Below, one piece after another: positions 17,455 through 26,400 of a DNA stretch of 64,000 nucleotides (position 1 is the stretch's first letter; the number at the start of each line of letters is the position of its first letter). Source of the DNA: Verrucomicrobiales bacterium (GTDB lineage Bacteria; Verrucomicrobiota; Verrucomicrobiia; Verrucomicrobiales; DEV007); assembly GCA_016795505.1 (NCBI GenBank), contig JAEUHH010000052.1:1-64000 (forward strand), written 5' to 3'. Below the pieces are notes generated by a model, which did no database searches, was not told the DNA's origin, and worked only from the letters and a program-made list of their open reading frames with translations. Made by a program: the position numbers and the translations under genes.

Positions 17455-19950
17455 TTACCGCACCGGGCTCTTACCTTGAGTGATGGCTTTCAGAGACGCG
17501 TTGTTCGTCCCATCGAGACGGACACGTCGCAGACGCAACGCATTGGCGATGACGGAAACCGATGACAGTGACATCGCGGCGCCGGCGATCATGGGACTGA
17601 GCAAGGTTTCCGTCACTGGGTAAAGAATGCCCGCCGCGACTGGAATCCCGAGAGCATTGTAGATGAAGGCGAAAAAGAGATTCTGGCGGATGTTCCGCAT
17701 CACCGAGCGGCTGATTTCCACGGCCCGGGCGATCCCGGCGAGATCCCCTTTCACGAGGGTGATCCCCGCGCTCTCGATGGCGACGTCCGTGCCGGTTCCC
17801 ATCGCGATGCCGACATGGGCTTCCGCCAAGGCCGGCGCGTCGTTGATGCCATCTCCGGCCATCGCGACGATGCGCCCCTGGTTCTTCAATTCCCGGACGA
17901 GGAGAATCTTGTCTTCCGGGCTGAGTCCCGCACGGATCTCATCGATTCCAAGGGTTTTGCCGACGGCCGCTCCGGTCCGCGGGTTGTCTCCCGTGGCCAT
18001 GATCACACGGATGCCGCGACGGTGCAGGGCGGCGATGGCGGCGGGAGTCGATTCCTTGATCGGGTCGGAAATCCCGAGCAGGCCGAGAATCCGGTCTTCC
18101 TCGGCGAACCATACGACGGTCTGCGCGAGTCCTTCAAGCCGTTCCGCCTCGGTGGCGAGATCGTCCGGGATCACGATCCCCAGGGCGCGAAGAAAGGCCT
18201 CTTTGCCGATGCACAGGCGACGTCCCTTGATTAAACCGGAGACCCCGCCGCCGGTGGTGGATTCGAAATCCTCGACCTCGGGAAGCACGAGTCCCGCCTC
18301 CCTGGCTTCATCGACGATGGCGCGGGCGAGAGGATGCTCGGACCCGGTTTCCAGAGCGGCGGCACGCGCGAGCATGTCGTCGGCGTCCTCACCCGCCGCG
18401 GCCATACGGGCGGTGAGTCGCGGTTTGCCGGCGGTGAGGGTGCCCGTCTTGTCGGTGATGAGGGTGTCGATCTCTCCGGCGGTCTCGATCGCTTCGGCAT
18501 TCTTGATGAGGATGCCCGACTGAGCCGCACGTCCCACGCCGACCATGATGGACATCGGGGTGGCGAGGCCCAAGGCGCACGGACAGGCGATGATGAGCAC
18601 GGCGACGGCATTGACGAGGGCGAAGGCGAGAGCCGGATCCGGTCCCCAGAGGGCCCAGATAACGAAGGTCACGAGGGCGATGACGACGACCGCCGGAACG
18701 AAATAGCCCGACACGGAATCCGCGAGTTTCTGGATGGGGGCACGGCTGCGTTGCGCCTCGGCCACCATGTGGACGATCCGGGAAAGAAGCGTGTCACCGC
18801 CCACTTTTTCGGCGCGCATGAGAAAAGCGCCCGTCTGGTTGATCGTGGCGCCGATGACTAGATCGCCCTCCGCCTTCGCGACCGGGACCGGTTCGCCCGT
18901 GATCATCGACTCGTCGATGTGGCTTCTTCCAGAGGTGATGACGCCATCGATCGGAATCTTCTCTCCTGGTCGCACCCGAAGAATGTCGCCGATCTGCAAA
19001 TGATCGATCGGCACCTGCTCCTCCCGGCCCTCCCTGACGCGGTGGGCGGTTTTCGCGGCGAGTCCGAGAAGCGCCTGGATCGCCTGCCCGGTCCGGCTGC
19101 GGGCCTTGGCCTCGAGAAGTTGCCCGAGAAGGACGAGCACGGTGATGACCGCGGCCGCTTCGAAATACAATCCGACCTCCCCATGATGGACGAAGGAGTC
19201 CGGGAAAATTCCCGGGGCGATCACAGCGACGGCGCTGAAGAGATAGGCCGCGCCGACGCCCACGCCGATTAGGGTGAACATGTTTGGACTGCGGTGGACG
19301 AGGGATCGCCAGGCCTTCGCGAAAAAGGCGCCGCCGGCCCAGATCACCACCGGAGTCGCGAGAACCAACTCGATCCACTTGGAGACGGAGCGGGGCACGA
19401 TCTGGTGCAAACCCCACGAAGAAATCATGCCGCCCATCGCGAGCAGCAAGACAGGGAGGGTCAGAACGAGTCCGATCCAGAATTTGCGGGAAAGATCGCG
19501 GATCTCACGGGCCTGATGATCATCGTCTTCATCGACCGGCACCTTTGGTTCCAGCGCCATGCCGCAGATGGGGCAATCACCGGGATGGTCCTGCTCGATC
19601 TCGGGGTGCATCGGACAGGTGTAAACGATGCCGTGAGCGGGCCTCCAGGCCGGACTTCGCTCTAGCGCCATGCCGCACTGGGGGCAATCGCCGGGAATCT
19701 CGGATTCGACGCCGGGGCACATCGGGCAGAAGTACTTGCCCGCCCGAGATGGCGGGATCGCCCGGTCCCCGGCGTGGTCACGATGATTCGGCGTGTGGTC
19801 GTGATCGTGTCCGGCATGGATGTGGGAACAGCCGGTGCGACCGCTTTCCGGGGTGGTCGGGGACGAGTCGGGGGGACTGGGGACGGTCGACACTTCCGGG
19901 TTCATGTGGGTGTGGTTTGATTCGGGTGGATGGGGATGATGGTCTTTCAT
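17455..19950 (-). CDS. Copper-type P1B ATPase with two heavy-metal-binding domains
   Basis: The ATG at 19950 (MKDHHPHPP) is preferred; a TTG at 19992 would add 14 residues. 831 residues. After a His-rich N-terminus come two HMBD modules, [20 protein letters not shown] and [20 protein letters not shown], in place of the usual CxxC ferredoxin-like domain. Core motifs: [11 protein letters not shown] (Cu/Ag-selective CPC), [30 protein letters not shown]. It should export Cu(I) or Ag(I) across the inner membrane. It is divergent from a Cys-tailed ECF sigma gene and stands close to the nos operon. Confidence 0.92.
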   Translation of the reverse strand: MKDHHPHPPESNHTHMNPEVSTVPSPPDSSPTTPESGRTGCSHIHAGHDHDHTPNHRDHAGDRAIPPSRAGKYFCPMCPGVESEIPGDCPQCGMALERSPAWRPAHGIVYTCPMHPEIEQDHPGDCPICGMALEPKVPVDEDDDHQAREIRDLSRKFWIGLVLTLPVLLLAMGGMISSWGLHQIVPRSVSKWIELVLATPVVIWAGGAFFAKAWRSLVHRSPNMFTLIGVGVGAAYLFSAVAVIAPGIFPDSFVHHGEVGLYFEAAAVITVLVLLGQLLEAKARSRTGQAIQALLGLAAKTAHRVREGREEQVPIDHLQIGDILRVRPGEKIPIDGVITSGRSHIDESMITGEPVPVAKAEGDLVIGATINQTGAFLMRAEKVGGDTLLSRIVHMVAEAQRSRAPIQKLADSVSGYFVPAVVVIALVTFVIWALWGPDPALAFALVNAVAVLIIACPCALGLATPMSIMVGVGRAAQSGILIKNAEAIETAGEIDTLITDKTGTLTAGKPRLTARMAAAGEDADDMLARAAALETGSEHPLARAIVDEAREAGLVLPEVEDFESTTGGGVSGLIKGRRLCIGKEAFLRALGIVIPDDLATEAERLEGLAQTVVWFAEEDRILGLLGISDPIKESTPAAIAALHRRGIRVIMATGDNPRTGAAVGKTLGIDEIRAGLSPEDKILLVRELKNQGRIVAMAGDGINDAPALAEAHVGIAMGTGTDVAIESAGITLVKGDLAGIARAVEISRSVMRNIRQNLFFAFIYNALGIPVAAGILYPVTETLLSPMIAGAAMSLSSVSVIANALRLRRVRLDGTNNASLKAITQGKSPVR

Positions 19951-20084
19951 ACAACCGGGCAAACGCACGATGTCGGAATCGATTACACTCAAATTGCGGT
20001 TTTACGGGCAAGTTTGAATTGCGAATCGTGAGTCCATTTAGAGCCACCCTTGCCCGGACCGCGGTGGAAAGTTATCGTGGCCAG
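19951..20084. promoter_or_regulatory. Divergent control region: P1B ATPase (-) / ECF sigma (+)
   Basis: 134 bases between two divergent starts. A rather AT-rich patch around 19976-20010 is a likely site for both promoters. No CueR- or CsoR-type palindrome was recognised, in line with possible control by the neighbouring sigma factor. Confidence 0.4.
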
Positions 20085-20651
20085 ATGGAAGGCATCGAAG
20101 AGGCGATCGTGAAAAACCTGCGGCTCTTCATCGGATTCACCCGGAAACGGGTGGGCGACGAGGGCCTTGCCGAGGATCTGGTGCAGGATGCCCTCGTCAA
20201 GGCGCTCGCGGCACCCCAAAAACCGGAGACCGAGGAGGACACGGTGACTTGGTTCTACCGCATCCTCCGTCACGCCATCATCGACCTTTACCGGCGCAAT
20301 GATTCGCGCAGGCGGGCGCTGGAGCGATTTTCCCTGGAAGTGCCCGAACAACCGGATGTAATTGAAGGGGGATTTCTCTGCGAGTGCTTCCGGCGGCTCC
20401 TCCCTTCGCTGCCGCACCAATACCGGGATCTCCTCGAAAGAATCGACCTCGCCGGCGAAGACCCGGGCTTCGTCGCCGCGCAATCCGGTTTGACGCGAAA
20501 CAACCTGAACGTCCGTCTCCATCGGGCCCGCAAGCACCTACGCGGGATCCTTTCCGCGAACTGCCGGGCCTGCAGCAAACACGGATGCCTGAACTGCACG
20601 TGTGAGGAAACTCATTCGAGAGACGGACACGGTTCCGGTGGGGCGACTTGA
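20085..20651 (+). CDS. ECF sigma factor with Cys-rich C-terminus (CorE-like)
   Basis: 188 residues from ATG 20085. Sigma region 2 (GLAEDLVQDALVKALAAP, TWFYRILRHAIIDLYRRND) and region 4 (PHQYRDLLERIDLAG, GLTRNNLNVRLHRARKHLRG) are clear. The C-terminal tail is CRACSKHGCLNCTC, five cysteines in 14 residues. A Cys-rich tail is how CorE-type (ECF44) sigma factors sense copper directly, without an anti-sigma factor. The divergent neighbour is a copper-type ATPase, as CorE of Myxococcus controls one. Direct copper sensing is inferred, not shown. Confidence 0.82.
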   Translation: MEGIEEAIVKNLRLFIGFTRKRVGDEGLAEDLVQDALVKALAAPQKPETEEDTVTWFYRILRHAIIDLYRRNDSRRRALERFSLEVPEQPDVIEGGFLCECFRRLLPSLPHQYRDLLERIDLAGEDPGFVAAQSGLTRNNLNVRLHRARKHLRGILSANCRACSKHGCLNCTCEETHSRDGHGSGGAT

Positions 20652-20735
20652 ATCGATGGCATGCCCGAAGCCGAAGAGCCCCGGCGGAGCGGTGCGGCAT
20701 CCGGCGGGGCTTCGCTGGAGATCCGGCGGGTTGAA

Positions 20736-20963
20736 TCACTTCAGCTTAGAGAGGTACTTGGCCGGATTCTTCTCGAACTTGGCCACGCAGGGCTTGCAGC
20801 AGAACTTGATCTCCTGACCGTCGTAGACCTTGGTGACCGCCCTGCCCATCGAACCGAGTTCGTTGTCGGTGACGATGCAGGTTTTGAGAGGGTAGGAACT
20901 GGCGGCAAGGGAAATGCCGGCGGCGAGGATGAGGGTGGAGAGAACGATGAGGGCGGATTTCAT
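20736..20963 (-). CDS. Small exported YHS/TRASH-like metal-binding protein
   Basis: Start at ATG 20963 (MKSALIVLSTLILAAG); the longer reading lacks a signal sequence at its start. 75 residues: a signal peptide, then SYPLKTCIVTDNELG and KFCCKPCVAKFEKNPAKYL. The C-x(n)-CCxxC arrangement followed by F-x(4)-P-x-KY resembles YHS/TRASH zinc- or copper-binding modules. A periplasmic metal-binding role is inferred, supported by the neighbouring ATPase and sigma genes. Confidence 0.7.
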   Translation of the reverse strand: MKSALIVLSTLILAAGISLAASSYPLKTCIVTDNELGSMGRAVTKVYDGQEIKFCCKPCVAKFEKNPAKYLSKLK

Positions 20964-21077
20964 GATGCGTTTCGGATGATGGTTTGAACTGTGTTGAGCA
21001 GCCCCACACGGGGCCTTCGAAGAGTGCAACGCCGCTCCACTTCACATCCCTCCAAAAAAATTGGGGTCTTCCAGACC

Positions 21078-21671
21078 TCAGTATCCGGCTTTGGCGAGGG
21101 CCTCGCGGAGGGTCTGGCGAGCCTTGTAAACTCGGACCTCCACTGCCTTCGCGGTGCAACCCAGAGCCGCCGCGACCTCTGCCTGACTCATGCCTTCGAG
21201 GGTGAAGAGGAGCAGGGCTTCACGCTGGTCGTCGGGTAGTTCGCCGATCGCGCGGTTCACCAAAGTGGTCCGTTCACGAAGATCCGCCCTTTCGTCCGGT
21301 GACGCGGTGGAATCGACCGCTTCGTGGCGGATCACCCCGCTTTCGTCCTCCATCGGAACCGTGGGATGACGCTTCCGCCAACGGGCCTGGGTTCGGGCAA
21401 GATTGGCCGCGATGTGGAACAGGTAGGTCGAAAAGGCGGCGGTCGGCTTGTAGTTCCTCCGGCTCTGGTAGAGACGGACAAAAGTTTCCTGGGCCAGATC
21501 CATCGCCGTGGCGTGATCCCCGACCATACGGAGGAGGAAGGCGGCGACACGCTCCCGCCAGCGGGAGATCAACTCATTGAGCGCGAGGTCTTCGCCCCCG
21601 GCGAGACGGAGCATCAGCGCAATGTCAGTGTCCTGGCCCGGTTCCATGCGAGGATGGGAATCAGTGGCCAC
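21078..21671 (-). CDS. ECF sigma factor (CnrH-like position)
   Basis: 197 residues if the GTG at 21671 is used (11-base overlap with the preceding gene); an ATG at 21647 (MEPGQDTDIAL) is an alternative. Region 2: ELISRWRERVAAFLLRMVGD, TAMDLAQETFVRLYQ, FSTYLFHIAANLARTQARWR. Region 4: ELPDDQREALLLFTLEGMSQ and EVRVYKARQTLREALAKAG. Last gene of a three-gene unit whose order matches cnrY-cnrX-cnrH of Cupriavidus, so it is probably held by the membrane anti-sigma factor and released by the periplasmic sensor. Confidence 0.9.
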   Translation of the reverse strand: MATDSHPRMEPGQDTDIALMLRLAGGEDLALNELISRWRERVAAFLLRMVGDHATAMDLAQETFVRLYQSRRNYKPTAAFSTYLFHIAANLARTQARWRKRHPTVPMEDESGVIRHEAVDSTASPDERADLRERTTLVNRAIGELPDDQREALLLFTLEGMSQAEVAAALGCTAKAVEVRVYKARQTLREALAKAGY

Positions 21672-22146
21672 GGTGGTGGTGAGTCGGTTCAGACGTCATC
21701 TCCAGCACCGCGGGAAGCATCGACTCGAGATAGGCGTCCGCCTTTTCCGGCGGGAGGGCACCCGCGGTCACATAGAGATGGCGCAACATGGCCACCTGGC
21801 ATTCCGCGCGCAGGGTAGCCTCCTCACGCAGGGCGCTTTCCAGCTCCGGGGTGATGGAACTCCCCTCAATAACGAGCGCCCGTAACCTTCCCCGGGCTGC
21901 AGCAATCTTTTCGCAAAGCGCCTCGCAGGTGGGGAGATAGGCGAGGTGCAGGGACGAGACTCGTTCGAACTCGGTTTCACTGAGGTCGAACTCTCGCCGC
22001 AGCCATTCAAGTTCGGGAAAGTGGGCTCCGGCCTGGTGAGGCATGCCGCCATGTACGGTTCGCGGGACCGGAAGGGACCGGGAAGACAGAAACCCGATCA
22101 CCGCCAGAAGGATCGATCCGGCGAGGACAACGAGGCCGCGTTTCAT
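21661..22146 (-). CDS. Periplasmic heavy-metal sensor, CnrX/ZraP/Spy type
   Basis: Start at ATG 22146, overlapping the anti-sigma gene stop (ATGA). 161 residues: one N-terminal membrane anchor (MKRGLVVLAGSILLAVIGFL), then a long helical hairpin with HFPELEWLRREFDLSETEFE, YLPTCEALCEKIAAARG and a His-rich end (PTHHHRGH). This is the layout of CnrX-type periplasmic sensors (heavy-metal resistance family PF13801) that relay Co/Ni or other metals to an anti-sigma factor. Which metal is bound cannot be read from the sequence; Met and His are both available. Confidence 0.78.
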   Translation of the reverse strand: MKRGLVVLAGSILLAVIGFLSSRSLPVPRTVHGGMPHQAGAHFPELEWLRREFDLSETEFERVSSLHLAYLPTCEALCEKIAAARGRLRALVIEGSSITPELESALREEATLRAECQVAMLRHLYVTAGALPPEKADAYLESMLPAVLEMTSEPTHHHRGH

Positions 22147-22463
22147 TCGCCAAGGGAGTCGAAGCGCGGGGCCAGCGGATTGATCGAGACGAGATACGCA
22201 TCGCGTGAGGCGGCCCGGCTTTCCCGATCCGGAACTCCCCGACCAAGTCCCGCTCCGAGGAGAAGCATGATCACAGCGGTTGCAAACGCGGGTGCCGGTC
22301 GCGAAAGGAAGGCAAGCGCAGACTCCAACCAAGCCACGGGGACGCTCTTTCCCTCGTGTCCGGCGCTGGCGATACGGGCCCAGATCTCCCGCTGAAAGGA
22401 GGTTTCAAACTCTGGCTTCGGCGTGGACTGCCGAATCAGTTGATCGAGTTCAAAATCATTCAT
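22143..22463 (-). CDS. Membrane anti-sigma-like protein (CnrY-like position)
   Basis: 106 residues from ATG 22463 (MNDFELDQLIRQ). The N-terminal 58 residues are soluble and helical (FETSFQREIWARIAS), followed by one membrane segment (PAFATAVIMLLLGAGLG) and a short periplasmic tail (DAYLVSINPLAPRFD). This topology matches single-span anti-sigma factors. The gene is first in the unit with the sensor and sigma genes, both overlapping, so the functional call rests largely on context. Confidence 0.65.
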   Translation of the reverse strand: MNDFELDQLIRQSTPKPEFETSFQREIWARIASAGHEGKSVPVAWLESALAFLSRPAPAFATAVIMLLLGAGLGRGVPDRESRAASRDAYLVSINPLAPRFDSLGE

Positions 22464-22542
22464 CGCCAACATGGTGAAGGCTCTGGAGGAAAAAGGCAAC
22501 CCGCCAATCGTTGCATCGACGGGTTGCCTATGTCGCGTCGGC

Positions 22543-22824
22543 TCATCCCGCGCAGCAGGTTTTGGCCACGGGCTTTTTGGCTGGGGCGGTTTCGTGACAA
22601 CTCGCGGCGGCTTTCCCGCAGTCGTCGCAAGATTCCCACTTGCAGCCACCATCCGCATCGCAGCACTGCCCAGGTTTACAACAGGCCGCCGTGTCGCAGC
22701 AGGTTTCAGCCACACAACACGCCTGGGCAGCCCTGTCCGGCTTTTTGGTGGTTGCGTCAAGGGCGAGGCCGGCTGCAATGCCGACGAGAGTCACAGTGGC
22801 AAGGATAGCATGGATCAGTTTCAT
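22543..22824 (-). CDS. Exported Cys-rich peptide (14 Cys), probable metal binder
   Basis: 93 residues from ATG 22824: signal peptide MKLIHAILATVTLVGIAAG, then a mature part with 14 cysteines, mostly as CC pairs (QACCVAETCCDTAACCKPGQ, CDADGGCKWESCDDCG). It has no domain I can name. The cysteine density and location 80 bases upstream of the CnrY-like gene suggest a periplasmic metal or redox buffer, possibly the first gene of the sensor/sigma operon. It is not a classical metallothionein because it is exported. Confidence 0.7.
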   Translation of the reverse strand: MKLIHAILATVTLVGIAAGLALDATTKKPDRAAQACCVAETCCDTAACCKPGQCCDADGGCKWESCDDCGKAAASCHETAPAKKPVAKTCCAG

Positions 22825-23441
22825 GGGATCTTCGATGGATGTGGTTTGTTTGAGTTTGGACTTTGATTTGTCCTTCATCGCGTCGAACGCCACTTTCGCG
22901 AGAATCCCTCCAGTTTTCCTTAAAACGTTTCGTATTGGATGGGCCGCAGATTACGGCGGACCTTGGATCACGGAGACCGAAGGGGCGGTCGCAGCGATAG
23001 GCAACCGACAACTGGCCCAAGGAGAATGGGAGGAACGCAAAGCTCTGGCAAGGCTTCGAGGTTCAAGCGCCGCCGCCACGGTGCGCTTGGCGTGGATGCT
23101 TCTGGAAAAACTCCCACATCAGGTCGTTCGCCGAGATGTTCTTCGTGGATTCTGAGATCAGTGGCCATGGTCGAGCGGGAATTCTAGCGGCAACGAAGGC
23201 TTTCGCCAGGCAGCGTTCTTCCGCATGCGGGTGAAAGGATCGACACCCCTACTGGGTCCGTTCAGCCGATGACCTGGCAATCAGCCACCACATCCATGTA
23301 AGAGGATGCAGTAAAGTCCTTCTGAATGGGCCGCCGCCACGGATGGGGGTATGCCGTATTTTCACTGATCAAGCCACGGGAACAGGATGCCGGGTCCTCG
23401 TGCCGGGGCGAAGGCGCTCAGTTTTTCGGCCTTTGTCGATC
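22825..23441. other. 617-base gap before the giant surface protein
   Basis: Contains the promoter of the Cys-rich peptide gene on the minus strand, then no recognisable gene. Short ORFs on the plus strand show no family pattern. The region ends in the 3' end of the giant minus-strand gene. Confidence 0.45.
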
Positions 23442-26400
23442 TCAGAACACAAATCCTCCCGTCTCGTCGCTGCCGGTGCCGGAGCCTTTGGTTCCGACGA
23501 TGCTGGTCAGCGGGACGGTGGTGTTGGTATCGGCCTTGAAGTAAATGCCATGCCCGGCCGCTCCCCCGCCGCCAAAACCGGTGATGCTGCTGCCCGTGCC
23601 CCCATTGAGGACGGTCCCAAGGGCCGCATAAACACCGGTGTTCAGTGTCCCGCTGGTCAGGGAATCGGCCGTGCCGAGCAGCACCAGCGATCCGCCCGCG
23701 TTCAGCGTCGCCGGGTAGAGATACAGACCGTGATTGTATTTCGTGCCGCGCCCGCCGGTGCCGGTCAGAAAGATGCCTCCGCCAGCGGTCATCGAACTGC
23801 CTTTCACGGTGATGCCGGTGTTGCCCGTTTCCGTACCGGTCACGGAGCCTCGGCCGGTCACGTCGATGTTGCCGCCGGTCGCGGTGACGGTGGCTTTGTT
23901 GAAGAGCACCCCGACGTTGTTCTTTCCAGTGCCCCGCGCGGTGCCCTCGATCACAATGTCGCCGCTGGCGGTATTCAACTGGGTCTCGGCGCCGATGATG
24001 ACGCCACTGTTGCCACCGCCACTGCCAGCGGGCGCCTCGCCGATCAGCTCGATGCCACCGGTGCCGGCCACGGTGATGCCGGATTTCGTCAATTGGATGC
24101 CCGCATTCTTGTCCAAGGTGCCGCCGCCGGTCCCGTGGAGGGTGACCGATCCGCTGCCGCCAGTGCCGGTGATCTCCAGTGTGGTGCTGGACAGTTTGAG
24201 GCCGAGATTGCCGCCACCCGCTCCCGTGGCGGTGGCGACGCCGGTCAGGATCAGACTGCCGTTCACGGCGCTGACAGTGCTCTTGTTCAGGGACAGGCCG
24301 AGGGACTTGGTCGTTTCCGAGCCCGTGCCGGTCAGGGTCACACTCCCGGCTCCGGTGGTGGACACGGTCGAGGAGACGAGGCTCAGGCCGGTGTTGTTTT
24401 TGGCCCCGCTGCCGGCGGTGCCGGTGATGAGCAGGGTGCCGCCGTTGCTGGACGCGACCTTGGCCTTGTTCAATACCACCCCGATGTTCTTGTCGCCGTT
24501 GTCGCCGCCGGAGCCGTGGATGGTCAGGTTGCCGGACTCGGTCCGGACGAAACCGCTGATGATGACGCCCCGATTCCCCTTGGTGCCATCCGGAGCGGTG
24601 CCCTGTATCTGGATCGCGCCCCCGCCGCGGGCTTGAAGGCTGGCCGCGCCCGTCAGCTTGATGCCGTTGGCATTTTGTCCGCTCGCGGATGAGGTGCCGG
24701 CGAGGGTGATGAGGCCGCCCCCTCCACCCGCGTGTTGACGGATCTGGGTACCGCCGGTCAGGAAGATACCGTTGCCATTGGAGACCGAGCCACTGGCTCC
24801 TGTGCCGGTCAGGGTGATGTTGCCGGTAGCGACCTCGAGCGTGCTCTTGGTCAGGTAAATGCCATCGTTGCCATCGCCCGTGTTGCCGCTGGTGCCGCGC
24901 AGGGTGATGTCGCCGGAGCCGGTCGCTTTCAGGGTGTTGCCGCTCAGCTTGATGCCGTCGAACTGACCCGCGCCGCCGGTGGCCTCCAGCAGGATGGAGC
25001 CCGTGCCGCCGACAGTGAGGGCGCCGCCCTTGGCGCCCTCGATGCGCTCAGAGACGAGGGAGGCGTCGTGATCATCGGCCAGAGTCAGAGCACCCTTGAG
25101 GACCGTCCGGTCAAAGCCCGCGCCATCAATGACCCGCAGCCCACCCGGCAGGATGCCCAGCACGCCGGAGAAAGTGACCGTGTCGTCGCCGCCGCGCAGA
25201 TCGATGATCACATCGCCGGACCAGGTGCCCCATTCGACGCGCACCTCGTGTTGCTTGAGTTCCAGCGCGCCGGGGATCACCGTGCCGACGGTGTTGGTCT
25301 TGTCGAGAATGGAGAGGTAGTCGATCAGGGTGTCCGGGTCCGTGACCCGCTTGATCACCACGTTGTCCGCCGTGGAGCCGCCGAGGATATCGCGGATGAC
25401 GAGGTTGCCGGCGTTGTCGATGAGGACGGCCGTGGTGGCGTGGGTGAGAGGTTCGTTGATCCAGACCCGGTTGGGTTGGTTGTTGTTACCTTCAACAAGA
25501 TCAAGGGCGCCATCGTTGTCCAAGTCGCCTAGGGCAAGATTGTCCGTAAATGAATTGCCGATGGATTGACCGTTGTCCGCGAAGACCCCAAAGCCATCGT
25601 TCAGCCAAACCCGATTTGGATTACCAAAGCCGCCTGCGACGACATCTAGGTCTCCATCAGCATCCAAATCCCCAAGGATCAGGACTTCGGAGTTGCTCCC
25701 CAAGGTCTGGCCGGAGTCCACAAACGTACCGTTCCCGTCATTGATCCAAACGCGATTCGCCTGATTTCGATTCCCTTCCACCAAGTCCAGATCACCATCA
25801 CCATCCAGGTCCCCGAGTGCGATGCTGGCGGTCGCATTACTACCCAGAGATTGGCCGCTGTTCGTGAAACTCCCCACGCCATTGTTCAGCCAGACCCGAT
25901 TGCCTTGGTTGAAGTTGCCCTCGACCATGTCTAGATCACCATCGCCGTCCACATCGCCCAGCGCGATGCTTTCCGTGAGAGCGGCGGCGATCATTTGCGA
26001 TCCTTTGCCAAAAATACCCGAGCCATTATTGAACCAAGCGAAGTTGGGCCCGTTATAATTGCCTTCGACGAGGTCGAGATCTCCATCATTGTCCAAGTCG
26101 CCTAGCGCAATCGCCCCGGTACTTAGGTTCTCCAACAATTGCCCACTGTCGGTAAAATTACCGAGACCGTCATTCATCCAGACCCGATTGGGCTGGGTAA
26201 ATCCACCCGGATTAGCTCCATTCGCTTCGACATAGTCTAGATCCCCATCACCGTCGAGATCGCCGAGGGCGATCATCCAAGTTCCATGAGAGCCCAGCGA
26301 TTGACCACTGTTCGTAAACCTGCCCGCGCCGTCATTAATCCATACAAGATTTGTCTGCCCGTTATTTCCTTCCACGATATCCAGATCACCATCCCCATCC

